Below are positions 7,308 through 17,800 of a stretch of DNA of 23,015 bases, one piece after another. The stretch is taken from the IMG/VR virus record IMGVR_UViG_3300029319_000442, positions 1-23,015 of that record; one strand, 5' to 3'. The stretch is from a virus. The notes under the pieces are model-generated. The model saw nothing but the letters and a program-made list of their open reading frames with translations, was not told the DNA's origin and did not search any database. Position 1 is the stretch's first letter. Each line of letters opens with the position of its first letter. Made by a program: the position numbers and the translations under genes.

Positions 7308-10300
7308 TATTGCTCCTTGAAATTTAAACTACTTTGAACAAATTTAGAACTACCACTATTAAGTTGTTTTGCAGTAAAGAATGTTACTTCAACATTATTA
7401 TTATCTGGTGTAATTACATTACGATCAACTCCAAACACTTTTGTCATGTCAATTTCTTTTGTTTCATTTTCACCAACATAAAATATATCTTTTGTAGTCG
7501 AAGGTCTCAAAACATGTTCATTTTGAGTATCAACCAAAGTTGATGACAATTTATCTATCGGAACAAAATTAGTTGGTGGAGTGCTATCATTAATTGTCAA
7601 ATTTGATGATCCGTCATTTGCTAAATCAATAGAACCGTTTGATCCATTAGATACAGATAAAACTGGGGCAGTCGTTCTTTGAAAAGTTCCTGATTTTTCT
7701 CGTATTGATATATTATTTATTTGTGCTCTATCCATTAATTTACCAACTAGATATAATGGAAAAACATTATATTTAAACAGTTTTGTTTTTGCAGATTGAC
7801 TACCTAATCTAGATCCTCTTAATTGAACTGGTCTTCCCACAATAGTTAAATTTGAATCTCCAGACTCGAAACCACTTGGTCTTACATTTTCAGTAATTTC
7901 AATATACTGTTTTGAAGTAGTGCCTTCTATGTATCCTGTTGGTTTGTTCTCGGCAAATTTAGCAGTTGAGGTGGTATCTGGATTACCATTACTATCTCTA
8001 TAAACCACTGCACCACCTAACCAGTCGGTGATGTCTCCACCAAAAATACCGTCAACAGATAAAAAATATCTATTTCCTGTTCTAGATGTCCCATCTGGAG
8101 CTGTGTTACCATATGTTTGAGTTACATTTACTGCTAGGTCAAGTGGATTACTAACATTAATTTTAAGTATCGAACAAGCACCACCACTTGTTCCACTCAC
8201 TTCTGGAATTCTTACATCCTGACCCATTCTACACCTATAATCACTACCACCAGACCAAGACTCCCCCGTTTCAACACCATCCTCATCCATTCCTGCGTGT
8301 GAATGCGTGTGCTCACCAAACAAAATTTCTCTTTCTGGTAAAATTGTAGTAATACCTATACCAGAAGATGCAGTTCCATTAAGGTTTGAATAATCTGTCC
8401 AAGGTAAAACTTGAGAATCCCATCCATCTAATATATTTGGATTACTTACATTCACCGATGGTTTTTTATCCGTAATACCAATCATGAAATCTGCAAAATG
8501 TGTATTTGTTCCACCTAAAGAACTTTGATCTTTTTTTAATGGATTTATAAATTGAATATCAATTTCTGATCCTGTTAAAGGAAAATCAGATGCGAAATGA
8601 ACATCATAATTACTCAATCGAACTAGGTGCGGATAAGTGGCTCCACTACCAACTGCAATCGTTGTTGAAATTCCAGAGTTAGCATAATCTGTTGTCAATG
8701 TACCACCTATTGGTCTTGCATCTGATCCTGTGGATTTATTATAACTACTTTCTCTCGTTCCTGCTTGAAAATATCCATCCAAACCAGATCCAAATCCATA
8801 AACTTTCGCACTTGTATAGGTTTTAAAACCGTTACTATATGTGGTAACTGTAGTTGGATCCTCATCCATCTCTGTGATGTAAACATTGAATAAAGATGGA
8901 GCAATTAGTTTTGCACCAACATCAGCAGCAGTAAAACTTGCACCAGTTCCAACAGCAGTTATTGTATTTCCTCCAGTAAATTCTATTGTCATATTTCTTC
9001 CTGTTTCAGTAGTTTTTACTCCAGGAGTAAACACATGACCAAAACCAGCACATGCTGTACAAGTTTTAATTTTAAGTTCAGTTAAAGTATTAGTTGATAC
9101 ATTAAATTTAGTTGGAAGTATAAGTTTCCTATTTTGGATTGGAAACGCTACATCCTCTCCACTGGGACGTGTTATATAACTTTCAATTATATTTTTTGGA
9201 CGGATACCGAATATAGTAGTTTCATTTGCAGTGTTTATTTGTTTTGGGTTCAAACCAGTGCTGACAGAATATATTTGTGATGTTCCTTCATCTCCACCAT
9301 CAATATAATATGAAGCACCATACTTATATAAAAATTGTGGTGTCTTTAAGTTTGCAGTATTAAATACATCTAAAGAATATTTAAATCTAAAATATGAATC
9401 TTGTAAACATGGTTCTTTTAAAGAGTTTTCGATCACAAGAGTGTGAACAACAACCCATCTCGCCTCACCACTGCCTGAAGGAATGTAAGCGTAAAATCTT
9501 GCACCAATCGCACCATACCAACCAAATTCAATCTTCCACATGGTAACATTCTCTGGTCTAATTGTATAACCAGATGGCCCATTTCCGTTTAATGGATCTC
9601 CATTAAATTTATCTCTTGGTATTTCAACTGTATGAAATTTTCTTGGATTACCATTTTCATCATTGTCAAATGGATCACCACTTGGGATTTCTGGTTGAAC
9701 TGTATTATATGATGTTCCATTTATTTGAATACTTGTTATTTCTGTAGGATCCAATCCATTTCTAACTAGAACTTGGGTCGATAATGCAACTGTACTTCTA
9801 CGAACTATTGATAATTGACCTGCGTATATTTTAAAAATATATTGATCTGTTGGATTTGCAATTCCCCACTCTAATGCAATACCTGAAACTGGTTCTGTGG
9901 ATGCTCTTAATCCAAATGTAAATCCACTAATTCTACCTGGTTGATATCTGAACACTCTTCTTGATTGAATCGCACTGTATCTACGATGTCCAGTCGAATA
10001 TCCAGGTCTTGTATTTGATCCATCATAAAGTGATTGTAAATCATTTTCTGCAAGAAGAGTGCTTAGTTTTCCGAATGTTAAGAATTGTCCTGTGACTGGA
10101 TCTAGTAAACTTTTTCCTTCTCCAATCGCCCTCCATGTATCAGTCCATTCATCTATCTTTTGAAAAGCATAACTAAAATCTTTTTCTTTACCTAGTAATT
10201 TAGTGTAAATAACTTCACCACTACTCTCATCATAATCTACATCTGCAGGGTTTAAAAATTTATTTGTCCAATCTACAGAGTAACCAGATAGTTTTTGACT

Positions 10301-11356
10301 GTAAAGTTGATATGCAAGATTACCTAATCGAACAAAATTTATATACTGTTGAAATAAAGTTTCATCATATAATCCAAGTTTTGTATAGTTAGGGCCAAAA
10401 GGATATGAATGAGATGGTGGAAACGCAGATAATTTAATTGCAGATTCTTGTGTTTCCTCTTCAAGTCTTGCTAAGTAACGATTACCATATATCTTATTTG
10501 GTCTTCGATCCCAAGATGGTTTACTTGCACCTGTATTATATGAAAAACTTTCCCATTCATCACTGTTTATTCCGTAAGAGGAAACATTTGAAAATAAACT
10601 TAATTGTGTTTCTGCACGATTTACACCGAGTAGTGTTGTACTGACTTCACTAGTCTCTCTAAATTCTTCTGCAATTTTTAAGACATTATCTGCTGTATAA
10701 GTAGCAGTTCCTTGTCTTAGAAATTTAACTTTTTCAGTTGTAATTCCTGAAGTAACATGTTGAGATATTTTAATTCTATTATGATCTATTTTTAATACAA
10801 AAGAATCATTTGGAATATTAAATCCACTTACTTTGTCACCTATTTGAACATTTGAGATATAAGATAGATCACTTTCTGGAAAATATAAATTATTTGTTTC
10901 ATGATTTTCACTATCATCTACAGTGCGAATTTCACATGCATTTAAATCTGTAAAAGTAATTCCAATAGCAACAGCAGGAGAGACGACACGTTCTTTTACA
11001 GTTGTCGCAACTCCAACTACTGCACCTGTTCTTTTGAGGACTCTTATTTGATTAGAACTGGTGATTAATGTACTTACATCTAAATCAACTCCGTAAGTTG
11101 CAGTTGAGATCGCAACTTGTGTAACTGTTTTTATATCATACTTATCCTCTGCATTTGAAGGAAAAACAACTGAAGTTGATCTTTCAGAAGATGCATCAGG
11201 TAAGAAAAATTGATCAACTTTTGTTATTAGTTGATTACCAAACTCATCAGTTAGGAGTTCACCATTTGCAATGTTATATAGCGGTTGCTCATCTGATGGT
11301 ACTACGGATACTGGGCGTTTATCGTGCCCAATTTTAACATCCTTTCCTCCATTCAT
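7307..11356 (-). CDS. Large virion structural protein, paralogue of upstream gene
   Basis: This 1349-residue protein is a paralogue of the 1174-residue protein encoded just upstream. Shared blocks in the same order are: SEVSTTLLGVNRAE..LSLF with NSDEWES (236-270), RRVFRYQPGRISGFTFG (466-482), VEIPRDKFNGD (577-587), VTMWKIEFGWYGAIGARFYAY and GEARWVVVH (604-638), and YKYGASYYIDGGD (677-689). It differs by an N-terminal extension of about 180 residues, a probably helical insertion (about 320-445), a CxxC (766 and 769), and an HTHSH motif at 1016-1020 followed by an acidic Gly/Ser-rich loop. Both paralogues end in a similar strand-rich tail (FKEQ versus WEEQ). The start has a strong GGAGGAG site 9 bases upstream. 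It probably belongs to the baseplate periphery or tail-fibre network; no enzyme motif is seen. Confidence 0.8.
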   Translation of the reverse strand: MNGGKDVKIGHDKRPVSVVPSDEQPLYNIANGELLTDEFGNQLITKVDQFFLPDASSERSTSVVFPSNAEDKYDIKTVTQVAISTATYGVDLDVSTLITSSNQIRVLKRTGAVVGVATTVKERVVSPAVAIGITFTDLNACEIRTVDDSENHETNNLYFPESDLSYISNVQIGDKVSGFNIPNDSFVLKIDHNRIKISQHVTSGITTEKVKFLRQGTATYTADNVLKIAEEFRETSEVSTTLLGVNRAETQLSLFSNVSSYGINSDEWESFSYNTGASKPSWDRRPNKIYGNRYLARLEEETQESAIKLSAFPPSHSYPFGPNYTKLGLYDETLFQQYINFVRLGNLAYQLYSQKLSGYSVDWTNKFLNPADVDYDESSGEVIYTKLLGKEKDFSYAFQKIDEWTDTWRAIGEGKSLLDPVTGQFLTFGKLSTLLAENDLQSLYDGSNTRPGYSTGHRRYSAIQSRRVFRYQPGRISGFTFGLRASTEPVSGIALEWGIANPTDQYIFKIYAGQLSIVRRSTVALSTQVLVRNGLDPTEITSIQINGTSYNTVQPEIPSGDPFDNDENGNPRKFHTVEIPRDKFNGDPLNGNGPSGYTIRPENVTMWKIEFGWYGAIGARFYAYIPSGSGEARWVVVHTLVIENSLKEPCLQDSYFRFKYSLDVFNTANLKTPQFLYKYGASYYIDGGDEGTSQIYSVSTGLNPKQINTANETTIFGIRPKNIIESYITRPSGEDVAFPIQNRKLILPTKFNVSTNTLTELKIKTCTACAGFGHVFTPGVKTTETGRNMTIEFTGGNTITAVGTGASFTAADVGAKLIAPSLFNVYITEMDEDPTTVTTYSNGFKTYTSAKVYGFGSGLDGYFQAGTRESSYNKSTGSDARPIGGTLTTDYANSGISTTIAVGSGATYPHLVRLSNYDVHFASDFPLTGSEIDIQFINPLKKDQSSLGGTNTHFADFMIGITDKKPSVNVSNPNILDGWDSQVLPWTDYSNLNGTASSGIGITTILPEREILFGEHTHSHAGMDEDGVETGESWSGGSDYRCRMGQDVRIPEVSGTSGGACSILKINVSNPLDLAVNVTQTYGNTAPDGTSRTGNRYFLSVDGIFGGDITDWLGGAVVYRDSNGNPDTTSTAKFAENKPTGYIEGTTSKQYIEITENVRPSGFESGDSNLTIVGRPVQLRGSRLGSQSAKTKLFKYNVFPLYLVGKLMDRAQINNISIREKSGTFQRTTAPVLSVSNGSNGSIDLANDGSSNLTINDSTPPTNFVPIDKLSSTLVDTQNEHVLRPSTTKDIFYVGENETKEIDMTKVFGVDRNVITPDNNNVEVTFFTAKQLNSGSSKFVQSSLNFKEQ
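7313..7317 (-). promoter_or_regulatory. Ribosome binding site AGGAG for the leucine-rich-repeat gene
   Basis: AGGAG lies inside the last codons of the 1349-residue gene, 5 bases before the ATG; stop and start overlap by one base as TAATG. Confidence 0.75.
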
Positions 11357-11359
11357 AGA

Positions 11360-14300
11360 TCACTGCTCCTCCCAAGTGATACTTGCGTTTGTCGTTGAAA
11401 TTGCAGATGATGGATCGTATGTTCCCTCTGAAGATCCAACAACATATAAAGTTTCTACTATATTTGTAAGTGGGAATGATAGATATTCTTTATTGTAATC
11501 AAAGTAGGAAGACAAATCAAATTCCTCTCCTCCATTTGGAATGAATAAACTTGCAACAATAGTTCCTGTTTTTGGAATTGGTGCCCTTAATTCAGGACTT
11601 ACTTTGATAGATGATAATGCATCTAATGTAAAGTCATTATTTGTTACGGAAGAAAGAATTGTTCCAGTTGGTGTTGTTTGTCCCTCACGCAAGAAAACTG
11701 TGCCACCAGTTAGTTCAATATTATCATTAGTTGGATTTTCTGCTCTGAAATAGTATTCAGTTGATGCACCTCTTCTCTCTAAATATCCAAATACTGTTAT
11801 TGTTTTTTGAGCTGCATCATTCTGGAACTTACCCCTCAAATAACCATAAACACCAGTATTATTAGTGGTTAAGTAACTTGAAGATAAAAGATTAATTTTA
11901 AAAGATTTACCTCTCTTTCCGATATTCAAAACAGTTTTAGATGTATCAGATGGATCTGGGTTTGCTGGAAGTGTGAATGTTCCTGATATTGCAGAAGTGG
12001 TTTGGAATATCGGACTCTTAAGTAAATCAACTTTAATCAATGCATTTGAACCAGTTGACAATCTTGTTGGATATACCTGAGTACGGTTTCTAACCTCTCT
12101 ACCTGTGCTACTTGTAATGAAATCTCTACACTTCAATCCAATCATAGGTGTTGGACGATTTAAAATTAAATCAATACTATTTCCAGGAATATTAACTTCT
12201 GCAAGGGGAACATTTAGATGTAATCTATTGTTTGATGTATCTACATACACAACCTCTACATTCTGATCTTGTGGGTTTCCAGTTATTACTTTTGCACCAA
12301 CAAAATATGAAGATCCTAAAGAGCTAGTACCATTACCAGTGATATATGGATCAGTTGCGTTAATTGCAGGTTGGCCAACTGTTATTCCACTTGATACACT
12401 ACCAACTGCGAATGTTCTCTTTGATCCAAAAACATTAACTCCAACAGGAGTTCCATGACTGAATAATTTAACAGTTCCACGGTCTCCACCATCAATATAA
12501 TAAGAAGCACCGTACTTGATAATATGTTCTGATGATGAACCATAATCAAATGCAGTAGGAGTTCTTTTACCATCACTATATCCATAACGATATGAACTGC
12601 CACCACCGTATACCATGTAGGTGATTGGTAGAGTTGCATTACCTAAAGATGAACCTTTTAACTGGTTAGATGCTCTTAAATGATGCACACGCACCCATCT
12701 GGCCTCACCTGCACCAACTGGGACATAAGCAAGGAATAGAGCACCAACAGCACCATACCATGAGAACTCAATCTTGTACATGGTAACTTTATCAAATTCA
12801 AGATTCCATATACTTGTATCAGTTTGATTTGCACCTGTTGTTGTGTCAAGAACATTTGAACCTGCACGATTTGTTGCAGTTACATCACTGTATAATAAAT
12901 CATCAGTCGCATTATCTAAACGATCACCACTGAATCTAGATCTTGGAACACGGTATTCATATACATTCCAGAAATCTTTCTTAACATTTTGGTTTACCCA
13001 ATTTGTATAATAATTATTAACTGCTTTTATTTGTTTTGTTATTTTATCAACATCCGAGGAAGATGTAGTTAGAGTTGTATCTATGTACCCCTCTTCTTGT
13101 TCTTCAGAGTCTTTATACATGTATGGGAACATACCAGATCTTTTAATACTTCCAGTTCCATATTTTCTATATGTACCACCACCCGAATCAACAATTATAT
13201 TATCAGCAATTGGTTGCACAAAAGGAACAGGAGTTATAAGTGAGTGTCCAGATTGACTTGTATTGGATAATACTACATTATTAGCATCATCGGTTGTACC
13301 AGCCTTATAACCACTAGTCATTGCCACAGTTAGTTCTCTTAACTTAACTTTTACTTCCTTATTATCTTTATCATATGTTATGCCATTAACTCTATAAATT
13401 TTTTCATCAACTAAATCACCAATTGGATTTGCATTTATTCCTTTACTATAAGATACATATTGACTTGTAGAAAGTCCAAGAACAACAGCACCATTTTCCA
13501 TTGATTTTTCTGCATTAAAGAAAGTTGCAACAGTTGAAACACCAACATTAACTACGAATGTTGTACCAGCAGCACCAACTTGAAGAATATTATATCCATG
13601 TGTTCTATCTGGATATGTTTTTCTTAAATCGTTTGTTCCAGCAGCACCACCCGAACCATCTTGTAATGTTCCTGTGCCATCACCATTCGCATAACTATAA
13701 CGACAAGTCATTCCAATTCCACTTAATTGGACAAATTTGCCAACTTCAAATCCATGTGCACCATGTGTGGTGACTGTCATTAAACCTGTATCAATATCAT
13801 ACACTGCGTTCTCAATACTCTTTCCGATACCAGTGTTGTCTATATCAAATTTTAATTCTCTATTTGCTGCAGCACCAGTGGTTGCCTCTGATATAAAATA
13901 TTCTTGCTTATCCTGAAGAATAGATGGATCATAGACACCAGCATGTGTCATCATTAAGTTGTCACGATAAATTACAAGATCACCAAGTTTTACGTTAGTA
14001 TATCCTGCAGGTGTTGAGTCATGACCAGCTGTATAAGCAACACCTGTATAATCTGGGCCTCCACTTGGGTTATTAAATCCAGCATTTTTACCCGCCTTAT
14101 CGTCATCGGTTTCATTACCTCTTGGTGCTAAAACATCTAATGGATTTGTTGCACCAAAATCTGCTGTTTGACCAGGATTTGAAGTTGCATCAAAAGAAAC
14201 TGGATTATTGAATAGAAGTGATTGAGTTCTTCTTACTACGGAAAAATTATCTCCTTGACCATTATTTCTTGTTTCCCAATAATACCCATCAAAGTTATCA

Positions 14301-14884
14301 AATATTCCATACTTACGAATAGCTGGATTATAAATTGTCTGACCAATATCTTGTTGTTGACTAGCATCAGGAGTAGTTACAGATTCAGTAACTGTAGGAT
14401 CCATGATTGTGGTTTTTACACCAAATGTAGCAGCAGAAACACGACCTGGTTGATATCTAAAAAATCTTTTTGATGTAAGAACAGCAGTTCGATCTGCAGG
14501 TGCTTCAACTAGTGCACCAGATTCTTCAGGAACATGTGTTAATCCCCATCCCATGTCTTGTGTAACATTTGGATATGGTGTTCCACCTCCAACTGGTACA
14601 GTCGAGAATCCACTTGGTTCTGCTGCCCATTCTGTTGGGTTTACATCATAAGTATTAACATCTGCAAATATACCAAGTGCAACTTCTGATCTTGGTATTC
14701 CTAAAAGCGAAAGTGCAACTTCTGACTGTACTTTATTTTGTTCTGCAACAGGAATCGTTGATTGATCACTTGCAATAACGACGGGAACAGATTTATCAGA
14801 TTTTTGTTGACCAGGAGGGACTGGAGCAGTCCTTCCTACAACAACCACCGAGGCATTATTATTAACATTAGTGTTATCAGGCAT
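11360..14884 (-). CDS. Large virion structural protein (first of two paralogues)
   Basis: This 1174-residue protein opens with a short repeated style 'VPVVIASDQSTIPV' and then SEVALSLLGIPRSE...DVNPTEWA (54-87). It next has KRFFRYQPGRVSAATFG (139-155), YRVPRSRFSGDRL (644-656), VTMYKIEFSWYGAVGALFLAY with GEARWVRVHH (700-735), and IIKYGASYYIDGGDRG (788-803). The same blocks recur in the next gene. Residues about 356-455 hold a beta module (GLMTVTTHGAHGFEVGKFVQ, then TCRYSY, YPDRTHGY and FVVNVGVSTV) of the type repeated in the 2417-residue protein. No membrane or catalytic motif is present. The gene follows the 2417-residue gene by two bases, with a GGAG site 10 bases upstream inside that gene. 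A structural role in the tail is likely from family resemblance and operon context. Confidence 0.8.
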   Translation of the reverse strand: MPDNTNVNNNASVVVVGRTAPVPPGQQKSDKSVPVVIASDQSTIPVAEQNKVQSEVALSLLGIPRSEVALGIFADVNTYDVNPTEWAAEPSGFSTVPVGGGTPYPNVTQDMGWGLTHVPEESGALVEAPADRTAVLTSKRFFRYQPGRVSAATFGVKTTIMDPTVTESVTTPDASQQQDIGQTIYNPAIRKYGIFDNFDGYYWETRNNGQGDNFSVVRRTQSLLFNNPVSFDATSNPGQTADFGATNPLDVLAPRGNETDDDKAGKNAGFNNPSGGPDYTGVAYTAGHDSTPAGYTNVKLGDLVIYRDNLMMTHAGVYDPSILQDKQEYFISEATTGAAANRELKFDIDNTGIGKSIENAVYDIDTGLMTVTTHGAHGFEVGKFVQLSGIGMTCRYSYANGDGTGTLQDGSGGAAGTNDLRKTYPDRTHGYNILQVGAAGTTFVVNVGVSTVATFFNAEKSMENGAVVLGLSTSQYVSYSKGINANPIGDLVDEKIYRVNGITYDKDNKEVKVKLRELTVAMTSGYKAGTTDDANNVVLSNTSQSGHSLITPVPFVQPIADNIIVDSGGGTYRKYGTGSIKRSGMFPYMYKDSEEQEEGYIDTTLTTSSSDVDKITKQIKAVNNYYTNWVNQNVKKDFWNVYEYRVPRSRFSGDRLDNATDDLLYSDVTATNRAGSNVLDTTTGANQTDTSIWNLEFDKVTMYKIEFSWYGAVGALFLAYVPVGAGEARWVRVHHLRASNQLKGSSLGNATLPITYMVYGGGSSYRYGYSDGKRTPTAFDYGSSSEHIIKYGASYYIDGGDRGTVKLFSHGTPVGVNVFGSKRTFAVGSVSSGITVGQPAINATDPYITGNGTSSLGSSYFVGAKVITGNPQDQNVEVVYVDTSNNRLHLNVPLAEVNIPGNSIDLILNRPTPMIGLKCRDFITSSTGREVRNRTQVYPTRLSTGSNALIKVDLLKSPIFQTTSAISGTFTLPANPDPSDTSKTVLNIGKRGKSFKINLLSSSYLTTNNTGVYGYLRGKFQNDAAQKTITVFGYLERRGASTEYYFRAENPTNDNIELTGGTVFLREGQTTPTGTILSSVTNNDFTLDALSSIKVSPELRAPIPKTGTIVASLFIPNGGEEFDLSSYFDYNKEYLSFPLTNIVETLYVVGSSEGTYDPSSAISTTNASITWEEQ
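11366..11372 (-). promoter_or_regulatory. Strong ribosome binding site GGAGGAG for the 1349-residue gene
   Basis: GGAGGAG sits 9 bases before the ATG at 11356, within the end of the 1174-residue gene, and is the strongest site in this operon. Confidence 0.8.
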
Positions 14885-14886
14885 TT

Positions 14887-17800
14887 TTAAATAACTCCGA
14901 CTCTTCCTTTAGCGATAGTGAATATTCTCCTTATAGATATATAGTCATCGGGACGAGGGTTGGATCCATGAGATTGACCTTCTGTGGTGAATCCCGTTAA
15001 CACAATACGGTCTGCAAGTTTCTTATCAACTCTTAAACCATTCTTAGCAGTGATAGTTTGATTGTTCTCATCCTTCAACCCTGGAATTAGACCAGCTGAA
15101 TAGTCTGGAGTCATAGAATGATTTGGTAATTTTACAAAATCTCCAACTTGTATACCAGTCATTTGACCAGCATTTTCAAGTCGAACCACATACTGAGTAA
15201 CTGCAATACCAGTATTTACATATCCACCAGATGCTGCACCATAACCAGCACCGTTTGCCCAGTATCCAGATGTAATACCAACCACTGTGGAGAATCCAAT
15301 AGGTCTTTCTAGATATTCAGTTGCGATGATATCATATCCAAGAGTGGGATTTGTAACTCCCCCACCCACAGAACCAGCATAACCTGCGAGTGTAGCAGTT
15401 TGAGCTGCTGTTAATGCAAGTTGTAGAAATCCAGCTTCCCTTACATTTCCTTCAGCAGCTGCTTCATCTTGAGTAATAATTTCAAAGTTAAGGAACTTCT
15501 CACCAAGAGATGCAGTGCGAGTTGTGCTGTATAATCCAACCAAGGTTCCAATACCAGCAACGATATCAACACCACTGCTGCTGATATCTTTTCCTTGACC
15601 ATCTTCAATGTAAAGCAATTCTGGGCCCTCAAAGGTTGTTTGATGGTTAATTGTCAAATTAATTGAATCAAAGTCTGTATCATAGATGTCAGGAGAAGCA
15701 ATAAACTCATCAGCAGGCCCAAGAATAACATTATTTTGTGTAGTAATCTTACCAGTTGCATAAGCATCAATACCGCTACCACAATTTCGAATTATGTTTC
15801 CACCAGTTGCTACAACTGTTGTTACAGAAACATCTAGAGGGCCAGCAAAGTTTTCAAATAGACAGTCGTTTATTCGAACTGTCTCTGAATTTTGAACATC
15901 TAATGGTCGAATATTATATCTATCTGTTAATCCACCATCTACGATTGTACTATTCTCCACAGATACACGTTTTGAATTTCTTGCATACAATCCACCACCA
16001 GAACTATTTCGAATCTCCATGTCTTTGAATAACATTGAAGTTCCTCCATCGAATGTCACCAAGTTATTATCGTCATTCAATGTAAACATTAAGTTGTTTG
16101 AATTGTTACCATCAATTGTAACATCTGCAATTGTTATGTCTGTTGGATTTGTAACTCCTACGCCAACTAAATTTCCATCAAAACTTAAATTAAAAGCTGC
16201 TGTTCCTGCAGTACCGATTCGAGTTGAATCTGTTCCATAATATTGAAGTTTAAGAACGCTATTCTTACCATTTCCTCTCAAAGTAAATTTACTTGGAATA
16301 ATTAATTTATTTGTTAAGAAAGTTCCACTGGGTAGATTTAAGAAATTACCACCAGAAGAAGTAGTATTTGTCACTGCATTTTGTAGTGCTTCAGTATTAT
16401 CATGAACAACTTTTATTGCTGTGGTTGTTCCAAACCCAACTGTATTATTTAAATTGTAATTACTTTCAACTGTAATACTATTTTGACCAATCGCAGTGAT
16501 GATATCAATATCCCATCCTCTTCTTTGTCCTGTTGTAGCAACAGTTGGGAAATGAATTTGATGAGTTTCTACAGTGCTACCACCATCTCCAAGAAACTCA
16601 TTCTCAGTTCCTTTTGGACTCCAAGCAGTTTGTTCATAAACTCCATAATCCTTCCAGTTAATGTTTCCAGTTGCTGAACCTAACTCTTTTTGACCAAGAA
16701 CAGCAATTAATTTTGCTTGTGAAAGACTTGCATTTGAAGCTGCTGTTCTCGTAGTTTGTGTGAACTGAGCTGCTGTGGGTGTATAAATTTGACGATAAAT
16801 TAGAATACCATGATTTGTATCTGTTCTACTTAATGTTAAAGAATTATGATTTAAATCATTGAAACTATCCAATTCAGTGTTTGCCACTCCAACTCTAGGT
16901 GTAGAAATAGTTCCACTGTAAGCACCTGTTGGATCTATCTGAGAAGAAATTCCAACTTTACCATTTTTCATATGATATTGTGCTTGCCAATAATAATATG
17001 TTCTCGCAGTTGAAAATCCAGTGCTTGGAATTGATTCAACTATGACTGTATTTCCTGTGATTGGAAGAGGAACTGTTACACTATCTGACGCTTTAGTTAC
17101 ACCAAACATTTTAACCCTTTCACCAATGAAGAATCTAGAGGTTGAAATTCCAGATATTTGTAGTTTGCCATCTACAGTTGCTCCATTACCAACATATATT
17201 GTTCCATCATTACTAACTCCAAGACTTCTTAACTCGTAAGAGGGTAATTCATGAGGATCAATCATTTCATAACCACTACCATCTTCTTTAACTTTGATGA
17301 TACGGTTTCTCCCAAAAGTTGTTTCCTCTGTAGCATCAGGTAGATCAGATAACTTGAAGTTTTCGTATACATTTGCACGAATTGTACCATTTACATCTAA
17401 TTCATGTTGTGGTGATGCATTTTTAATACCTACATTTTGTGTTGCTTTATCAACCAAGAGAGATGGATTTGTATCATCGCCAACTTGGAAGAATGGATTG
17501 TTAGTTGCATTACCTTTAATGAGTAATTGAATTGCTTCAATACCATCTAATGAAGTTGATGTAACTTTATTTGAGAAGTTAACGGGCCCATTAAATTCTG
17601 ATGGTAAGTTCTGATTTGGCCCACCACCTACACGTAAAGTGTTACGGATGAATACATCATCAAATATGGCAGAATTTGTATCACCTATTTCACCTAAGAA
17701 TAACTCTCTTGGTTCTACTTTTTGACCACTGAAGAAATCACCACGGTCATTCATACCAGAGAAGAATACAACTCCACCTTTTTCTTCTCTTGAAATTGCA

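Noticed and set aside
7120-7320. Rightward open frame of 66 codons opposite the start of the leucine-rich-repeat gene.
   Set aside because: It is the complement of a well-supported gene, has no ribosome binding site or recognisable protein features, and similar antisense frames occur throughout the operon.
7714-7721. Leftward AATAAATA match to the late promoter consensus inside the 1349-residue gene.
   Set aside because: It is about 400 bases from the next start, and this 7-mer core is expected many times by chance in DNA this AT-rich.
12382-12639. Leftward 85-codon open frame within the 1174-residue gene.
   Set aside because: It overlaps in another frame a block conserved between the two paralogues (YGASYYIDGGD); its own translation is Leu/Val/His-rich and looks like an out-of-frame shadow.
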